Below are positions 25,004-33,127 of a stretch of 64,000 bases of DNA, in pieces. The stretch lies in NCBI GenBank assembly GCA_964388665.1, contig CAYMBJ010000004.1, forward strand, positions 41,869 through 105,868. The letters run 5' to 3'. Below the pieces are notes generated by a model, which was not told where the DNA came from, did not search any database, and saw nothing but the letters and a program-made list of their open reading frames with translations. Made by a program: the position numbers and the translations under genes. Position 1 is the first letter of the stretch; the number at the start of each line of letters is the position of its first letter. This DNA is from CALCCV01 sp964388665. GTDB lineage: Bacteria; Bdellovibrionota; Bdellovibrionia; Bdellovibrionales; Bdellovibrionaceae.

Positions 25004-25532
25004 GGACTCCAACACTCTATCTGCCAAAGAACGAACTTTCTTATCAATGATCCTTCTATCGATTGCGGTGATGGTCGTATTTGACATTCTATCGGATGCT
25101 CAAGAAGGCGCTGGGCTTTCTCATATTGCCGTCGAAGTGGTCGTAGCTGCGATTGCCTTGATTGGCTACGGCCTCGTGATGCGGAAGTCGATAAAGACCT
25201 CAGCCCGCCTGCAACGGACCACCAGAGACTTGGCCCAAGCTCAGCAAGAGACACGCTATTGGCAACAGAATTCGAAAACATTTATTCAAGGCCTCAGCAA
25301 CGCCATCGATGAGCAATTCACAGTCTGGAAATTTTCTCCCTCAGAAAAAGAAGTGGCTCTGCTGATGCTCAAGGGTCTGAGCTCTCGCGAGATTTCTGAA
25401 ATTCGCGGCGTCACCGACAAAACCATTCGCACCCAGGCCACTGCAATATATGAAAAATCGAATCTGGCAGGGCGAGCCGAACTTTCTGCATACTTCCTGG
25501 AAGATCTTTTGGCGCCTAAAGGAGAATCCTGA
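24996..25532 (+). CDS. Membrane-anchored LuxR-type transcription regulator
   Basis: 178 residues; start placed at the ATG at 24996, 9 bases after GAGG and overlapping the upstream gene. An in-frame ATG at 24990 is a near alternative. Two membrane helices (about residues 14-32 and 42-62) are followed by a short coiled-coil-like linker and a LuxR-type helix-turn-helix (FSPSEKEVALLMLKGLSSREI, then GVTDKTIRTQATAIYEKS). There is no receiver or ligand domain, so signal input likely comes through the membrane segments or the coupled partner. The last codons (EDLLAPKGES) lie in a 57-bp repeat found again at 32609. Confidence 0.82.
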   Translation: MTEDSNTLSAKERTFLSMILLSIAVMVVFDILSDAQEGAGLSHIAVEVVVAAIALIGYGLVMRKSIKTSARLQRTTRDLAQAQQETRYWQQNSKTFIQGLSNAIDEQFTVWKFSPSEKEVALLMLKGLSSREISEIRGVTDKTIRTQATAIYEKSNLAGRAELSAYFLEDLLAPKGES

Positions 25533-25558
25533 CCAAAAACGATTTTCCAGTCTTCCAG
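25503..25558. repeat. Left direct repeat bounding a ~7-kb block
   Basis: Starts GATCTTTTGGCGCC and ends GTCTTCCAG; matches 32609-32666 with a few substitutions and small gaps, including identical GATCTTTTGGCGCC, GAGAATCCTGACCAAAAACGAT (in two parts) and AGTCTTCCAG. Here it forms the intact 3' end of the LuxR gene, while the part that matches the acetyltransferase 3' end is broken. Confidence 0.8.
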
Positions 25559-25583
25559 TTGGCGTGGTGCGTGCTACGTCGAA

Positions 25584-25641
25584 GTGAGATTTCGCGCCGA
25601 GAACTCAGCAGACTTTTCCTTTTCTGGAGCCTGTTAATCTG
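25584..25641. repeat. Dispersed repeat B, copy 1
   Basis: Contains CGCGCCGAGAACTCAGCAG and GGAGCCTGTTAAT, matching 58437-58495 at roughly four in five positions. Noncoding here. A GAGCCTGTTAA core also occurs at 885-896. Confidence 0.65.
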
Positions 25642-25799
25642 TCAGAGCCTGAGCATACGATTCACAAGTAGGACCTTCAGTTCTTACTAAGAACTGTCTC
25701 TAAGTACCTTGAGAAGTGGCATCATACTTTGGTGTCAAGGTAATCACAAACGTCGAAAATCGCGCCTCACCAACTGGTGGATACTGCGCAGGTTTTAAA

Positions 25800-27008
25800 T
25801 CAAGATGAGCGTCTAAGATAATACCTGGTGCCTGAGTTGACGATGACATCTTTTACACCAATGCGCTTTCTTGCCTTCAAAATCAATTTATAGATTCGCT
25901 GATCATGCATGACAGGATCATAATTGTAATTCCACAACTCTTGGGCCAGAAGTTCTTTTTCAACGCCATCAGGGCGTGACTCCAGAAGTTTAAATAGACT
26001 TATGACTTCTTGATCCTTTGAGCGCTCAAGTCGAACTCCAAATATTTCGAAACCTGCTTCAAATTCCTGTAGTGTCGGCAGCGCCAGCCGCCTTGATTCT
26101 ATCAGCCATTGGAGTTCAGCCTCATGATTCAACTCCAGCGCACCTATTTGCTTGCAAGCCAAAAAGCACTGGATTCGCACCAAGGGATCCTCTGCCCGCT
26201 TCAACAAACTAGCAAAGCTTTTACTTTTCTTTTTCGCATGTACATACAATGCGAGATCAACATACTCACTCTGTGCGAACCACGATCGTCCCTCCCGCCT
26301 CCTAAGTCTACATACCTCGAGAATCTTCGATCGCGCTTCAGAGTACTTTTCTTGCAATAGCAGTTCAATATGGGTTTCAAATCTAGTCCAGATTACAGAT
26401 CCCAAAGACTGAATCAACTTCTCAATGCGTCTTTCCATCTTTATCGCGCCAGCATCTTTTGCCATCGCTAAACTGTCTTCGAGATTATTTTTTGCGGAAA
26501 TTTGTAACTGCAGCTCAATGTCGATGATTCCGAGATGCATCAGCGATCTCATCCGCCCCCGTGGATACCTAAAGCTATCTGCCATTGTTAATGCAGCCTG
26601 AAATCTGGATCGTGATTCCTGGAGACTGCCCTGATAGTAAAGAGTCAGAGCTTGATGATAGACTCTTAGGTAACATAGCCAAGGCCCAGTTAAAAAAGGA
26701 ATCTGATCCCAGAGGCGCACCAGCCGATCACGCATCACCAAATTAAATTCATTCTCACTTGCACTGACTGCAAATTGAAGCAAAAAACCTTTCGCCACAA
26801 AACCAATGCTTGCATCCAAAAAGCCGTCAAAGCATATTTGATAAACCTCGTCCCAACGATTCAATCTAAACGATTGAATCTGTTTGATTAAGATCTGAAT
26901 CTCGTGAGTGCTTTCAAATTGCAAAAATTTTTCAAAATATTGGTCGTCCTGCCTATCAAATGCACTCTCAAATTTATGCAGGATCTGCTCGCAAAGCTGG
27001 CTCTCCAC
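25800..27008 (-). CDS. TPR-like protein with C-terminal winged-helix DNA-binding domain
   Basis: 402 residues from a GTG that shares a base with the stop of the upstream protease gene (TAGTG), so translation is coupled. Residues ~1-320 are helical with TPR-like spacing (ALTLYYQGSLQESRSRFQAAL, SLMHLGIIDIELQLQ). The last ~70 residues read as an OmpR/SARP-type winged helix (LLAQELWNYNYDP, RIYKLILKARKRIG, NSGTRYYL). Predicted cytoplasmic regulator. A second protein of the same design is at 31458. The target is unknown, but the coupled protease is the natural candidate partner. Confidence 0.7.
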   Translation of the reverse strand: MESQLCEQILHKFESAFDRQDDQYFEKFLQFESTHEIQILIKQIQSFRLNRWDEVYQICFDGFLDASIGFVAKGFLLQFAVSASENEFNLVMRDRLVRLWDQIPFLTGPWLCYLRVYHQALTLYYQGSLQESRSRFQAALTMADSFRYPRGRMRSLMHLGIIDIELQLQISAKNNLEDSLAMAKDAGAIKMERRIEKLIQSLGSVIWTRFETHIELLLQEKYSEARSKILEVCRLRRREGRSWFAQSEYVDLALYVHAKKKSKSFASLLKRAEDPLVRIQCFLACKQIGALELNHEAELQWLIESRRLALPTLQEFEAGFEIFGVRLERSKDQEVISLFKLLESRPDGVEKELLAQELWNYNYDPVMHDQRIYKLILKARKRIGVKDVIVNSGTRYYLRRSS

Positions 27009-28090
27009 TAGTCGCCTCCACCCATTCTCCGATCAATGGGAGTGCAATTGGCCAGATTTGGAATCTCCTTGCGAATGTCCGACTCTGTCAGCTCAGAAAA
27101 ATCTGAAGCCCTCAGCGCATCAAGACGCACGACACGCACGCCTGCTCTTTGAAAATGCGAACTAGCAGCATGCTCCTGGCATGAGATCACTCCACCAAGT
27201 GCCCATGGCGAGCCCTCGTCCTGTCGGGTCCAAACCAGTGATCCAGAACTTGCAGGACTGCTAAAATTCTGCCCCTCTAGCTCCAAAAGAAAATGAAAAT
27301 TGTCATTATGTATTCTTTGAACCTTACCAAAAGAACTTTGAAGGGTGTCATCGTAAGTGGTAGAGCCCGTCTGAAATGAATACCAAAAATCATTGATCCT
27401 TACATTGGCAAAATCCAGTGTGTCCAAGCTCGCTGGGGAAATATCACCAGTTTGAATAAGCACCACATCAACAATTCCACCCCGTGGGTCTTCTAATCCA
27501 TAAAATTTAAAGCCCTCAAAAACCAAGCCCGTTGTCCGATCAACAGTCTTTAGGACGTGGCGAGCAGTGATATAGAGCCCTGAATTGGGAATGATTTCGT
27601 AGGCCGACCCAAGCAATTCAATGCTATTGCCTTTCGACCCACTTGACGACTTTGCATTTCCGATACTTCCAAAAAATCCAAACCTTCTTGGCGCAGGTGG
27701 CGGCTCGGTCTTAAAAGCCTCTTGGAGCTCTCTTGCACTTTTATTCAATTCAACCTGAGAATCCGCAAGCATAGCTTGCGCATCTGCACGATTGGCTTCT
27801 GCTCTCGCCAAATCAGCTTGTTGCTGAGCCAAATCTGCCAAAGCTCTGGCCTCTAGCGCTCTTCCCAAATTTTCGCCGGCAGCTCCAACAGCAAAGAAGG
27901 TAGACCTGTGTTCTACCTCACCGGTGTTTCCATTAACTGCTTCATTAGTTATCTGAAACCCATTGCTACTAGGAATTCCTGCACTTTGCTTGCAATTGAA
28001 ACAGATTCCTTTCACTCTAGGCCCCTCTGCCCTTTGGGCAAAAGTAAAATGACAGTAGATCGTCAATAAAATATACAGCATCACGCGCAT
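27008..28090 (-). CDS. Secreted chymotrypsin-fold serine protease with coiled coil
   Basis: 360 residues from an ATG preceded by AAGGAG. Signal peptide (MRVMLYILLTIYCHFTFA). Residues ~75-125 are an Ala/Gln/Asp heptad coiled coil (ALADLAQQQADLARAEANR). The C-terminal ~220 residues look like a trypsin-like domain with atypical motifs: His in ITARHVL, a candidate Asp in VDVVLIQTGD, and Ser in ASSGSLVW in place of GDSGG. Two N-terminal Cys (GICFNCKQ) and two later ones could be oxidised. It is the first gene of a pair with the winged-helix regulator. Confidence 0.7.
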   Translation of the reverse strand: MRVMLYILLTIYCHFTFAQRAEGPRVKGICFNCKQSAGIPSSNGFQITNEAVNGNTGEVEHRSTFFAVGAAGENLGRALEARALADLAQQQADLARAEANRADAQAMLADSQVELNKSARELQEAFKTEPPPAPRRFGFFGSIGNAKSSSGSKGNSIELLGSAYEIIPNSGLYITARHVLKTVDRTTGLVFEGFKFYGLEDPRGGIVDVVLIQTGDISPASLDTLDFANVRINDFWYSFQTGSTTYDDTLQSSFGKVQRIHNDNFHFLLELEGQNFSSPASSGSLVWTRQDEGSPWALGGVISCQEHAASSHFQRAGVRVVRLDALRASDFSELTESDIRKEIPNLANCTPIDRRMGGGD

Positions 28091-28408
28091 TCTAGTTGCT
28101 CCTTATGGATCCAGTTCAATTCAAGTCCTCTGGTTCACTTCAACAATCTCTGTTCTGCAAGACTGATTCCGCGCAAAACTCTTTGATCGCTCAGAGAATC
28201 ACCATTGGTGCCTCGAATTGTCACTTTGCGAAGGCTAGGCATCGCTTCACAGGGTCGGTCACTTTGAACAGAAGATCGTGCCCTGCGATCCAATTGAGTT
28301 GGCAGGAACCAGGTACGCCAATTGACCCACCGGAGTCACCCGGAAAAGCATTTTTAGAAATTTGGCATGGACCAATTCTCGCTCTGAGGCTATGCTCGGG
28401 AGACTATG
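28091..28408. other. 318-bp divergent intergenic region
   Basis: Separates the protease gene (minus) from the secreted-protein gene (plus). A 142-codon plus-strand frame crosses it, but it overlaps the next real gene and has no ribosome site or export signal. I see no RNA motif or clear promoter boxes. Confidence 0.4.
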
Positions 28409-28939
28409 ATGGTAAAACTGACTTTGTTGTCGATGATAGCGATTTCTTGTACGGCCTTGGCCAATGTACAAAAAAATCTATCCGCGACGGCCAAACTGCA
28501 AAAATTTACTCTTGTATTCGATAAGACTCAGTTGCAAATGGTTGTTGAGAACGCTAAGGAGGCCCAGCCAGCCATTCAATTTTCGGGGGTTAGGATGAAA
28601 AGCAAGGCCCTCAGTCACTTGATCTTTTTAACACCGCAAACTGCTGCCGATGATAAAATAGAAATACCGGCATCGCTGCTCAGAAATTTTAAAGGAATGC
28701 AAACCCTCGAACAGGACATAAAGGATGGAGGATTTGAAGCGACACCTCACAAAAGAAAATTGAAGCGAGGTATGCTTTACTTCTGGTACACACCAACCTA
28801 CGGTGCTTCCGTATATTATTATCTTCAAAACCCGGCTGATAAAAAAATGGCTGTGAAAATCGGTCCGATGGCAGTAGGACTTACCCAAGAAGTTGATTTG
28901 CAGTGGGACCAAGCGCGATGGTCGAACTTGGAGCGATAG
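28409..28939 (+). CDS. Secreted protein of unknown function
   Basis: 176 residues from the second of two adjacent ATGs (28406, 28409), about 6 bases after CGGGAGA. Signal peptide (MVKLTLLSMIAISCTALA). The mature protein is basic with beta-like character: short hydrophobic strands, Lys-rich turns (HKRKLKRGMLYFWYTP) and an aromatic stretch (YGASVYYYLQNP). No Cys after the signal. No family recognised. It stands alone on the plus strand inside the repeat-bounded block. Confidence 0.65.
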   Translation: MVKLTLLSMIAISCTALANVQKNLSATAKLQKFTLVFDKTQLQMVVENAKEAQPAIQFSGVRMKSKALSHLIFLTPQTAADDKIEIPASLLRNFKGMQTLEQDIKDGGFEATPHKRKLKRGMLYFWYTPTYGASVYYYLQNPADKKMAVKIGPMAVGLTQEVDLQWDQARWSNLER

Positions 28940-29074
28940 AGCAAGACGACCCCAAGGGGCGGGCGAAAAATTCAAGTCCAATTGAAGTCAAGGCTGTTGC
29001 TATGAATTTCAATGTTATGGCAGACGCCCTTTCGGCAAGGCATACCAGCCCGGCTCGACCCCTAACTGACTCCC

Positions 29075-29365
29075 TTAATCATGATCGCCTCGAGAGTCCT
29101 CTGCACGACAAAGATTGAGAGCATGGGCATAGGGGCGCAATCTCGCTTTCACCACCCGCAAATCTGCCAAAAGCTCCTCGTCCACGACCAAATCTGAACT
29201 TTTGGCAGCAGCTTCGCGAACGGCTACCTTTAACTTCTGATTAAGATCAATCTTCAGATTTTCAGCCTTGGCAAACCCGTAGGCTATAGCAATCACAATG
29301 GTTACAAGATTAATAAAAGCGAAACCGGCATACAAAAGAAGTATTTTGCCTACAGATAAATTCAT
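29075..29365 (-). CDS. Small single-pass membrane protein
   Basis: 96 residues with a strong AGGAGG ribosome site 5 bases before the ATG. One long hydrophobic helix (about residues 6-31, ILLLYAGFAFINLVTIVIAIAYGFA) is followed by an acidic/basic helical tail (KAENLKIDLNQKLKVAVREAAAKS). The topology suggests N-out or N-in anchoring with a soluble helical tail. No family recognised. Confidence 0.7.
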   Translation of the reverse strand: MNLSVGKILLLYAGFAFINLVTIVIAIAYGFAKAENLKIDLNQKLKVAVREAAAKSSDLVVDEELLADLRVVKARLRPYAHALNLCRAEDSRGDHD

Positions 29366-29441
29366 ATGATCCTCCTAATTTAGATTCTGCTGAAAAAAGG
29401 CCAGCTGTTTCGTTGGCTAAGTGATTTAGGACCTCACCATT

Positions 29442-30329
29442 TTATCGAAGCAAACGCAATATCCACTCAATGGAGAGCCAGCTTCCATCCTTGCAAAAAG
29501 AGCAAAGGGGAAGAGTATCTTCTGGGCCTTTTAGCTCGTCGATAAACGCCTCAGCGCCATCAGTGTTTACGATTTCCCAAGCCCTCAAATAATCCTTCGC
29601 CGATGATGCCTGAAATAATTTTTGAGAGGTATTCAACAGTTGAACGTAACTCGCATCGCCCGACTCCTTCGTCAAACGCTCGAAAACTTCTTTTTCGATT
29701 GCAAACAAATGCAAATGAGCTTTGACTGAATCGCTTTCTGCTTTGTAGCGGTTGCTCAACACGTCAGAGTGCCGTCCTCGCATAATCTGCATCACATATA
29801 GATGAAGAACTTCATGGAAGGTCATTTCAGTAAAGGTAGAAATAGGCAAAGGCAGACTTAATCCCACCTCGCTTAGCTTCTGCTTCCAGACTGAATTCGA
29901 GCTATATGCATCTGCCGGACCCGACAGATAATATGGAATATTTACCAGCAGTGGCGTTCCCATTGAGTTTAGGTTCATACATAGGACCAAGGAAACCGTT
30001 AGTTCTGTTCTTTCAAATGGATGCCCCACCACCTCTATCGCTTTTGTAAGTAATTGTGGGCCAAGCCGTTCCCATGCGGATTGAAATGATGGAAGTTCCT
30101 TAATTGCCTCATTGGTCCAGGTTCCAGACTTTGTTAGCCAAGTTTGAAAAAGCTTTCGATTGTACTGTCCATCTATCGGAACTTTGTCGAGATATCCAAC
30201 CGCACTCTGCGCACAAAACTGCTGAATTCCAAATCCGTAGTCCCAGAACACTTTTGGAATATCGGAAGCAAACACAAATTTTGAAAGTAATAATAAAATC
30301 AATACGATTGGTCGAGTGATATGATTCAT
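29442..30329 (-). CDS. Putative secreted zinc peptidase with HExxH
   Basis: 295 residues from the ATG at 30329, preceded by GGAGG with 8-base spacing; the longer frame to 30350 lacks a site. Signal peptide (MNHITRPIVLILLLLSKFVFA). The central region contains FHEVLHLYVMQ, an HExxH helix, with several downstream acidic residues (KAESDSVKAH, FAIEKEVFE) that could supply a third ligand. Five Cys in the mature part suggest disulfides. Metalloprotease activity is inferred from the motif alone; I do not recognise the family. Confidence 0.6.
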   Translation of the reverse strand: MNHITRPIVLILLLLSKFVFASDIPKVFWDYGFGIQQFCAQSAVGYLDKVPIDGQYNRKLFQTWLTKSGTWTNEAIKELPSFQSAWERLGPQLLTKAIEVVGHPFERTELTVSLVLCMNLNSMGTPLLVNIPYYLSGPADAYSSNSVWKQKLSEVGLSLPLPISTFTEMTFHEVLHLYVMQIMRGRHSDVLSNRYKAESDSVKAHLHLFAIEKEVFERLTKESGDASYVQLLNTSQKLFQASSAKDYLRAWEIVNTDGAEAFIDELKGPEDTLPLCSFCKDGSWLSIEWILRLLR

Positions 30330-30414
30330 TTTGCAAACCTCCAAAAGCAACAGGCTGGATTGCTAGCACAGTTTCGTGAGATAGTACATGACTATGTGCT
30401 AGTGCCTCACCGGT

Positions 30415-31212
30415 CTAATTGCAATAGGCTTGGGCCATTTCAAAATCCAATTTGCCATTGAGTCGAGCCGTTAACACTATGGAGCCATTTTCGGCGCGAT
30501 GGGCTTGGATCTCGAAGACCTCACCCTCTCCCATGGTACTAACTATGGTTTCTGTTTTTAGTTCTTCGTCCAAAATAAGTTTGTCTACCGGAAATATCAT
30601 GGCCTCTTCACGATTGACGATTTCAATTGTTTTCTGATCGGATTCAATGCTGACCTTGCGAGATCCTCCAACGCGATCCCGTCGACAAACCGGCAAAAGA
30701 GTGGCCTCCCAAAACAACTTTGAAGCACGGAGGTCTGGCAGTTCTTCGGTGCGCGGAGTCTGCACGGTAGGGGCCTTCTCTGCTCGTTGTGTGTTACCCG
30801 ATTCAAGCTTTTCTAAGCCGCAACCACCGCGAGCTCCGACGAGTCCCTGATAAATTATCGATTCAAGAGTCTGCAAATTCATCACATTGTAAGTCGCGAG
30901 GTTACGCTCGTCGATATCGATGGTTATACGATGGGTGTCTACGTTGTTCGAATCGGAGACCCTTAGTCTGTTTGTGCATTTTCTCCCGGAAATCACCTCG
31001 CCAAAATTCCCGCTAAACATTTGTTCTTTGAGACAGGTTTGATACTTTTCGTGGAACGCAACTAAGTCAAAGGACTCTCCATTCGCCTTTGGAGACAAAA
31101 TTCGATCTGGAGTTAAAATCGTATCGTCATTAAGCTGCAGGCCTTCAGACAAACAGGCCCAGAGTGGTCCGCCCATCAAAAGGCTGGCCAGAGTAGCAAT
31201 CACTATTTTCAT
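30415..31212 (-). CDS. Secreted Cys-containing protein, unknown
   Basis: 265 residues with a signal peptide (MKIVIATLASLLMGGPLWA, then C20) and GGAGA upstream. Cysteines recur through the protein (C20, the CL in KYQTCLKE, KCTN, GCGLE, VCRRD, and the last Tyr-Cys-Asn), enough for three disulfides. A Pro/Thr-rich linker near residues 145-160 divides it into two halves. No recognised domain. Same strand as the HExxH gene, 85 bp apart. Confidence 0.65.
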   Translation of the reverse strand: MKIVIATLASLLMGGPLWACLSEGLQLNDDTILTPDRILSPKANGESFDLVAFHEKYQTCLKEQMFSGNFGEVISGRKCTNRLRVSDSNNVDTHRITIDIDERNLATYNVMNLQTLESIIYQGLVGARGGCGLEKLESGNTQRAEKAPTVQTPRTEELPDLRASKLFWEATLLPVCRRDRVGGSRKVSIESDQKTIEIVNREEAMIFPVDKLILDEELKTETIVSTMGEGEVFEIQAHRAENGSIVLTARLNGKLDFEMAQAYCN

Positions 31213-31404
31213 AAAATCTCCTTCAAAAGAATTTGGCAGAAACGAAGGGTAAACTTCGTTCCTCGTTTAATATAAAGCGATAGTATTGGATTCGGGCTCG
31301 GTGAAATAGGCAGTTCGGGTAAGAAAGTTTGCTTCGATGGTCGCATTAACTGTCAAAAGTATTGACACAAGCAACTCTAAGAAGTTGAAAGCAATACCTA
31401 TCTT

Positions 31405-31421
31405 TTGGCACCTGAATTGCT
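31405..31421 (+). promoter_or_regulatory. Sigma-54-type promoter (-24/-12)
   Basis: TTGGCACCTGAATTGCT matches the consensus TTGGCACGNNNNTTGCT at all but one fixed position, with GG (31407-31408) and GC (31419-31420) exactly 10 bases apart. Transcription would start near 31432, leaving a 26-base leader with GGGAG before the ATG at 31458. Confidence 0.65.
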
Positions 31422-31457
31422 CCTACACTTAGTGTATCTCTCTGGGAGCATAGAATT

Positions 31458-32603
31458 ATGTCAAGCAATCCTGAATTCAATATCATTATCGAAGTTGGCC
31501 TCGAGGCCCTCGGCCTTATTTTGGAAAACAGGTTAGCAGGCGAAATTCTGACTTCCGTTGAACTATTCTACGCGGCCTATATTCGAGCCTATCAAAGATC
31601 GGATTTTTTACAGATGGACAAGATGTTGAGCCAAGTCCGCGAGACCTTCTCCGAAGCTCCTGATCAAGAGTTGTTATTTGAGTCGTGTTTGTTGCGTTTG
31701 TTAATGCGTCGGAAGGCCATCCTACCTGAGAATCTTGTTCGACTCACAGAACTCTACGCTGTTGCTGGTCGTTGGCAAGGAGAGGTCGCAATGCTCTTAG
31801 GATCGGGATGGGTTGAACTTGAAGATCATCGAGCGGCCCAAACTTGGTTTGAGCTTGCGATTTCACACCTTACTGCTTTGGGTGCGCTCAAAAAAGCGTG
31901 TAAGGCCAGATTGAATGTGCTTGTCTCAAAGAGTCATCTCGAGCCCAATCTAAATCTAATTCCTTCCTACCATGAGATATTACGACAGGCGTTGCGGATC
32001 AAGGAGCACTCTGTGGCCGCCTTGTGCGCCACCAATATCTCTCGAGAGTACCAAATTCTAGGTGCCCAACTTGCAGCCCTCAAATTTGCTACGCGAGCAG
32101 TTGAAATCTTAAACGCAGAATTTGGTTCAAAAAACTTTTACCTTGCTCTCGCTCATCGCTGTCATATTTTGATAGATCTCGGACGCATGTTAGAAGCTCG
32201 TTCTGACTTTGAAAGTTGCATGACATCTTCATTTCCAGAAGTGAACGAAGTCTTAAAACTCTTGCGTCCAAAATTCGCTTTGGATGCAGAAGTTGTGCGA
32301 AACAAGCTCCTACCCCCGACGTGGCAAGAGCGGGCCTCTGATCTGACTGGAGAATTTGAGAATAAAAGGAACTTTACAAATCTTGAAAATCAGTTGGTCT
32401 TATTTTTGTCCCGTGGCCCGAGAGAGCGAGGCGAGTTATTAGACCTTCTCTATGGGTCAAAATTGGATTATGAAGTTAAATTGAATCGCTTCAAAAGCCT
32501 TTTGACGACACTCCGAAAAAAATTTCCAACTTTGGTCCTCTGTCAAAAAGGCCACTGCTCTTTAGCCAAGACTTTCACTCGGAAGCCAGCTACGGGAGCT
32601 TGA
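31458..32603 (+). CDS. TPR-like protein with C-terminal winged helix
   Basis: 381 residues from the ATG at 31458, 9 bases after GGGAG. Most of the chain is helical with TPR-like repeats (FYAAYIRAYQRSDFLQMDKML, HRAAQTWFELAISHL, LKFATRAVEILNAEF). The last ~75 residues resemble a winged helix (LENQLVLFLSRG, LLDLLYGSKLDYE, SLLTTLRKKFPTLVLCQKGHCSL). Design matches the regulator at 25800-27008, though the two are diverged. A near-consensus sigma-54 promoter stands upstream, so expression would need an enhancer-binding protein. The stop is 6 bases before the right 57-bp repeat. Confidence 0.72.
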   Translation: MSSNPEFNIIIEVGLEALGLILENRLAGEILTSVELFYAAYIRAYQRSDFLQMDKMLSQVRETFSEAPDQELLFESCLLRLLMRRKAILPENLVRLTELYAVAGRWQGEVAMLLGSGWVELEDHRAAQTWFELAISHLTALGALKKACKARLNVLVSKSHLEPNLNLIPSYHEILRQALRIKEHSVAALCATNISREYQILGAQLAALKFATRAVEILNAEFGSKNFYLALAHRCHILIDLGRMLEARSDFESCMTSSFPEVNEVLKLLRPKFALDAEVVRNKLLPPTWQERASDLTGEFENKRNFTNLENQLVLFLSRGPRERGELLDLLYGSKLDYEVKLNRFKSLLTTLRKKFPTLVLCQKGHCSLAKTFTRKPATGA

Positions 32604-32608
32604 TCGAT

Positions 32609-32666
32609 GATCTTTTGGCGCCAAAAATTGAGAATCCTGACCAAAAACGATGTTCTAGTCTTCCAG
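32609..32666. repeat. Right direct repeat bounding a ~7-kb block
   Basis: Second copy of the 57-bp sequence at 25503. Here the end nearest 32655 is the intact 3' end of the acetyltransferase gene (codons for the last residues plus TAG), while the other half would still encode DLLAPK followed by a broken tail, a fossil of the LuxR gene end. Confidence 0.8.
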
Positions 32667-33071
32667 GTAGTTGGACTCTACCGGATATTTTGCAAAAGCT
32701 GTCTTATGCCTCTTGAATCCGACCTTTTGATAAAACTGTTCATTTCCAAAAGTGGAGGTCAGATGAAAAAATGTATTTGGCGCTTTGCTCATCAGTTTTT
32801 TCATAATTTCTCGGCCGATGCCCTTTCCCTGGTAGATCGGATCAACTACGACATCAAAAATTGACGAGTACATCTCCCCATCCGAAATCATGGTTCCAAA
32901 TCCAATCAACTCGCTCCCCACCCAACAGGTCACCACAGCAAATCGTGAGCTGTAGGCTCTTATCAGTCGGTCCTTCATCTCTAACGGGCGTTGAAGGTCT
33001 GTTCGATTATGTAATGCAATGATGCTATCAATCCATTGCCCATCAAACCCAAATCTATAATCAAACTTCAA
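32655..33071 (-). CDS. GNAT family N-acetyltransferase
   Basis: 138 residues from a TTG at 33071, chosen because GGAGG lies 7 bases upstream and the protein then begins LKFDYRFG; ATGs further out have no site. The GNAT core shows strand beta4 (IFDVVVDPIYQGKGIGREIM) with the acetyl-CoA loop QGKGIG, and a C-terminal EQFYQKVGFKRH typical of the fold. Transfers acetyl from acetyl-CoA to an amine; substrate unknown. Its 3' end lies in the right direct repeat, facing the block from outside. Confidence 0.88.
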   Translation of the reverse strand: MKFDYRFGFDGQWIDSIIALHNRTDLQRPLEMKDRLIRAYSSRFAVVTCWVGSELIGFGTMISDGEMYSSIFDVVVDPIYQGKGIGREIMKKLMSKAPNTFFHLTSTFGNEQFYQKVGFKRHKTAFAKYPVESNYLED

Positions 33072-33127
33072 AATAAAACCTCCAATCATTAAAATACCAA
33101 GAAACAAAAAGGGATCTCAGTCGATGT

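Noticed and set aside
28369..28384. GG-N10-GC sequence before the gene at 28409
   Set aside because: Poor match in the rest of the element and the predicted start would fall on the ribosome site.
28096..28524. 142-codon plus-strand frame before the secreted-protein gene
   Set aside because: It overlaps the start of the better-supported gene by over 100 bases, has no ribosome site and no export signal or recognisable domain.
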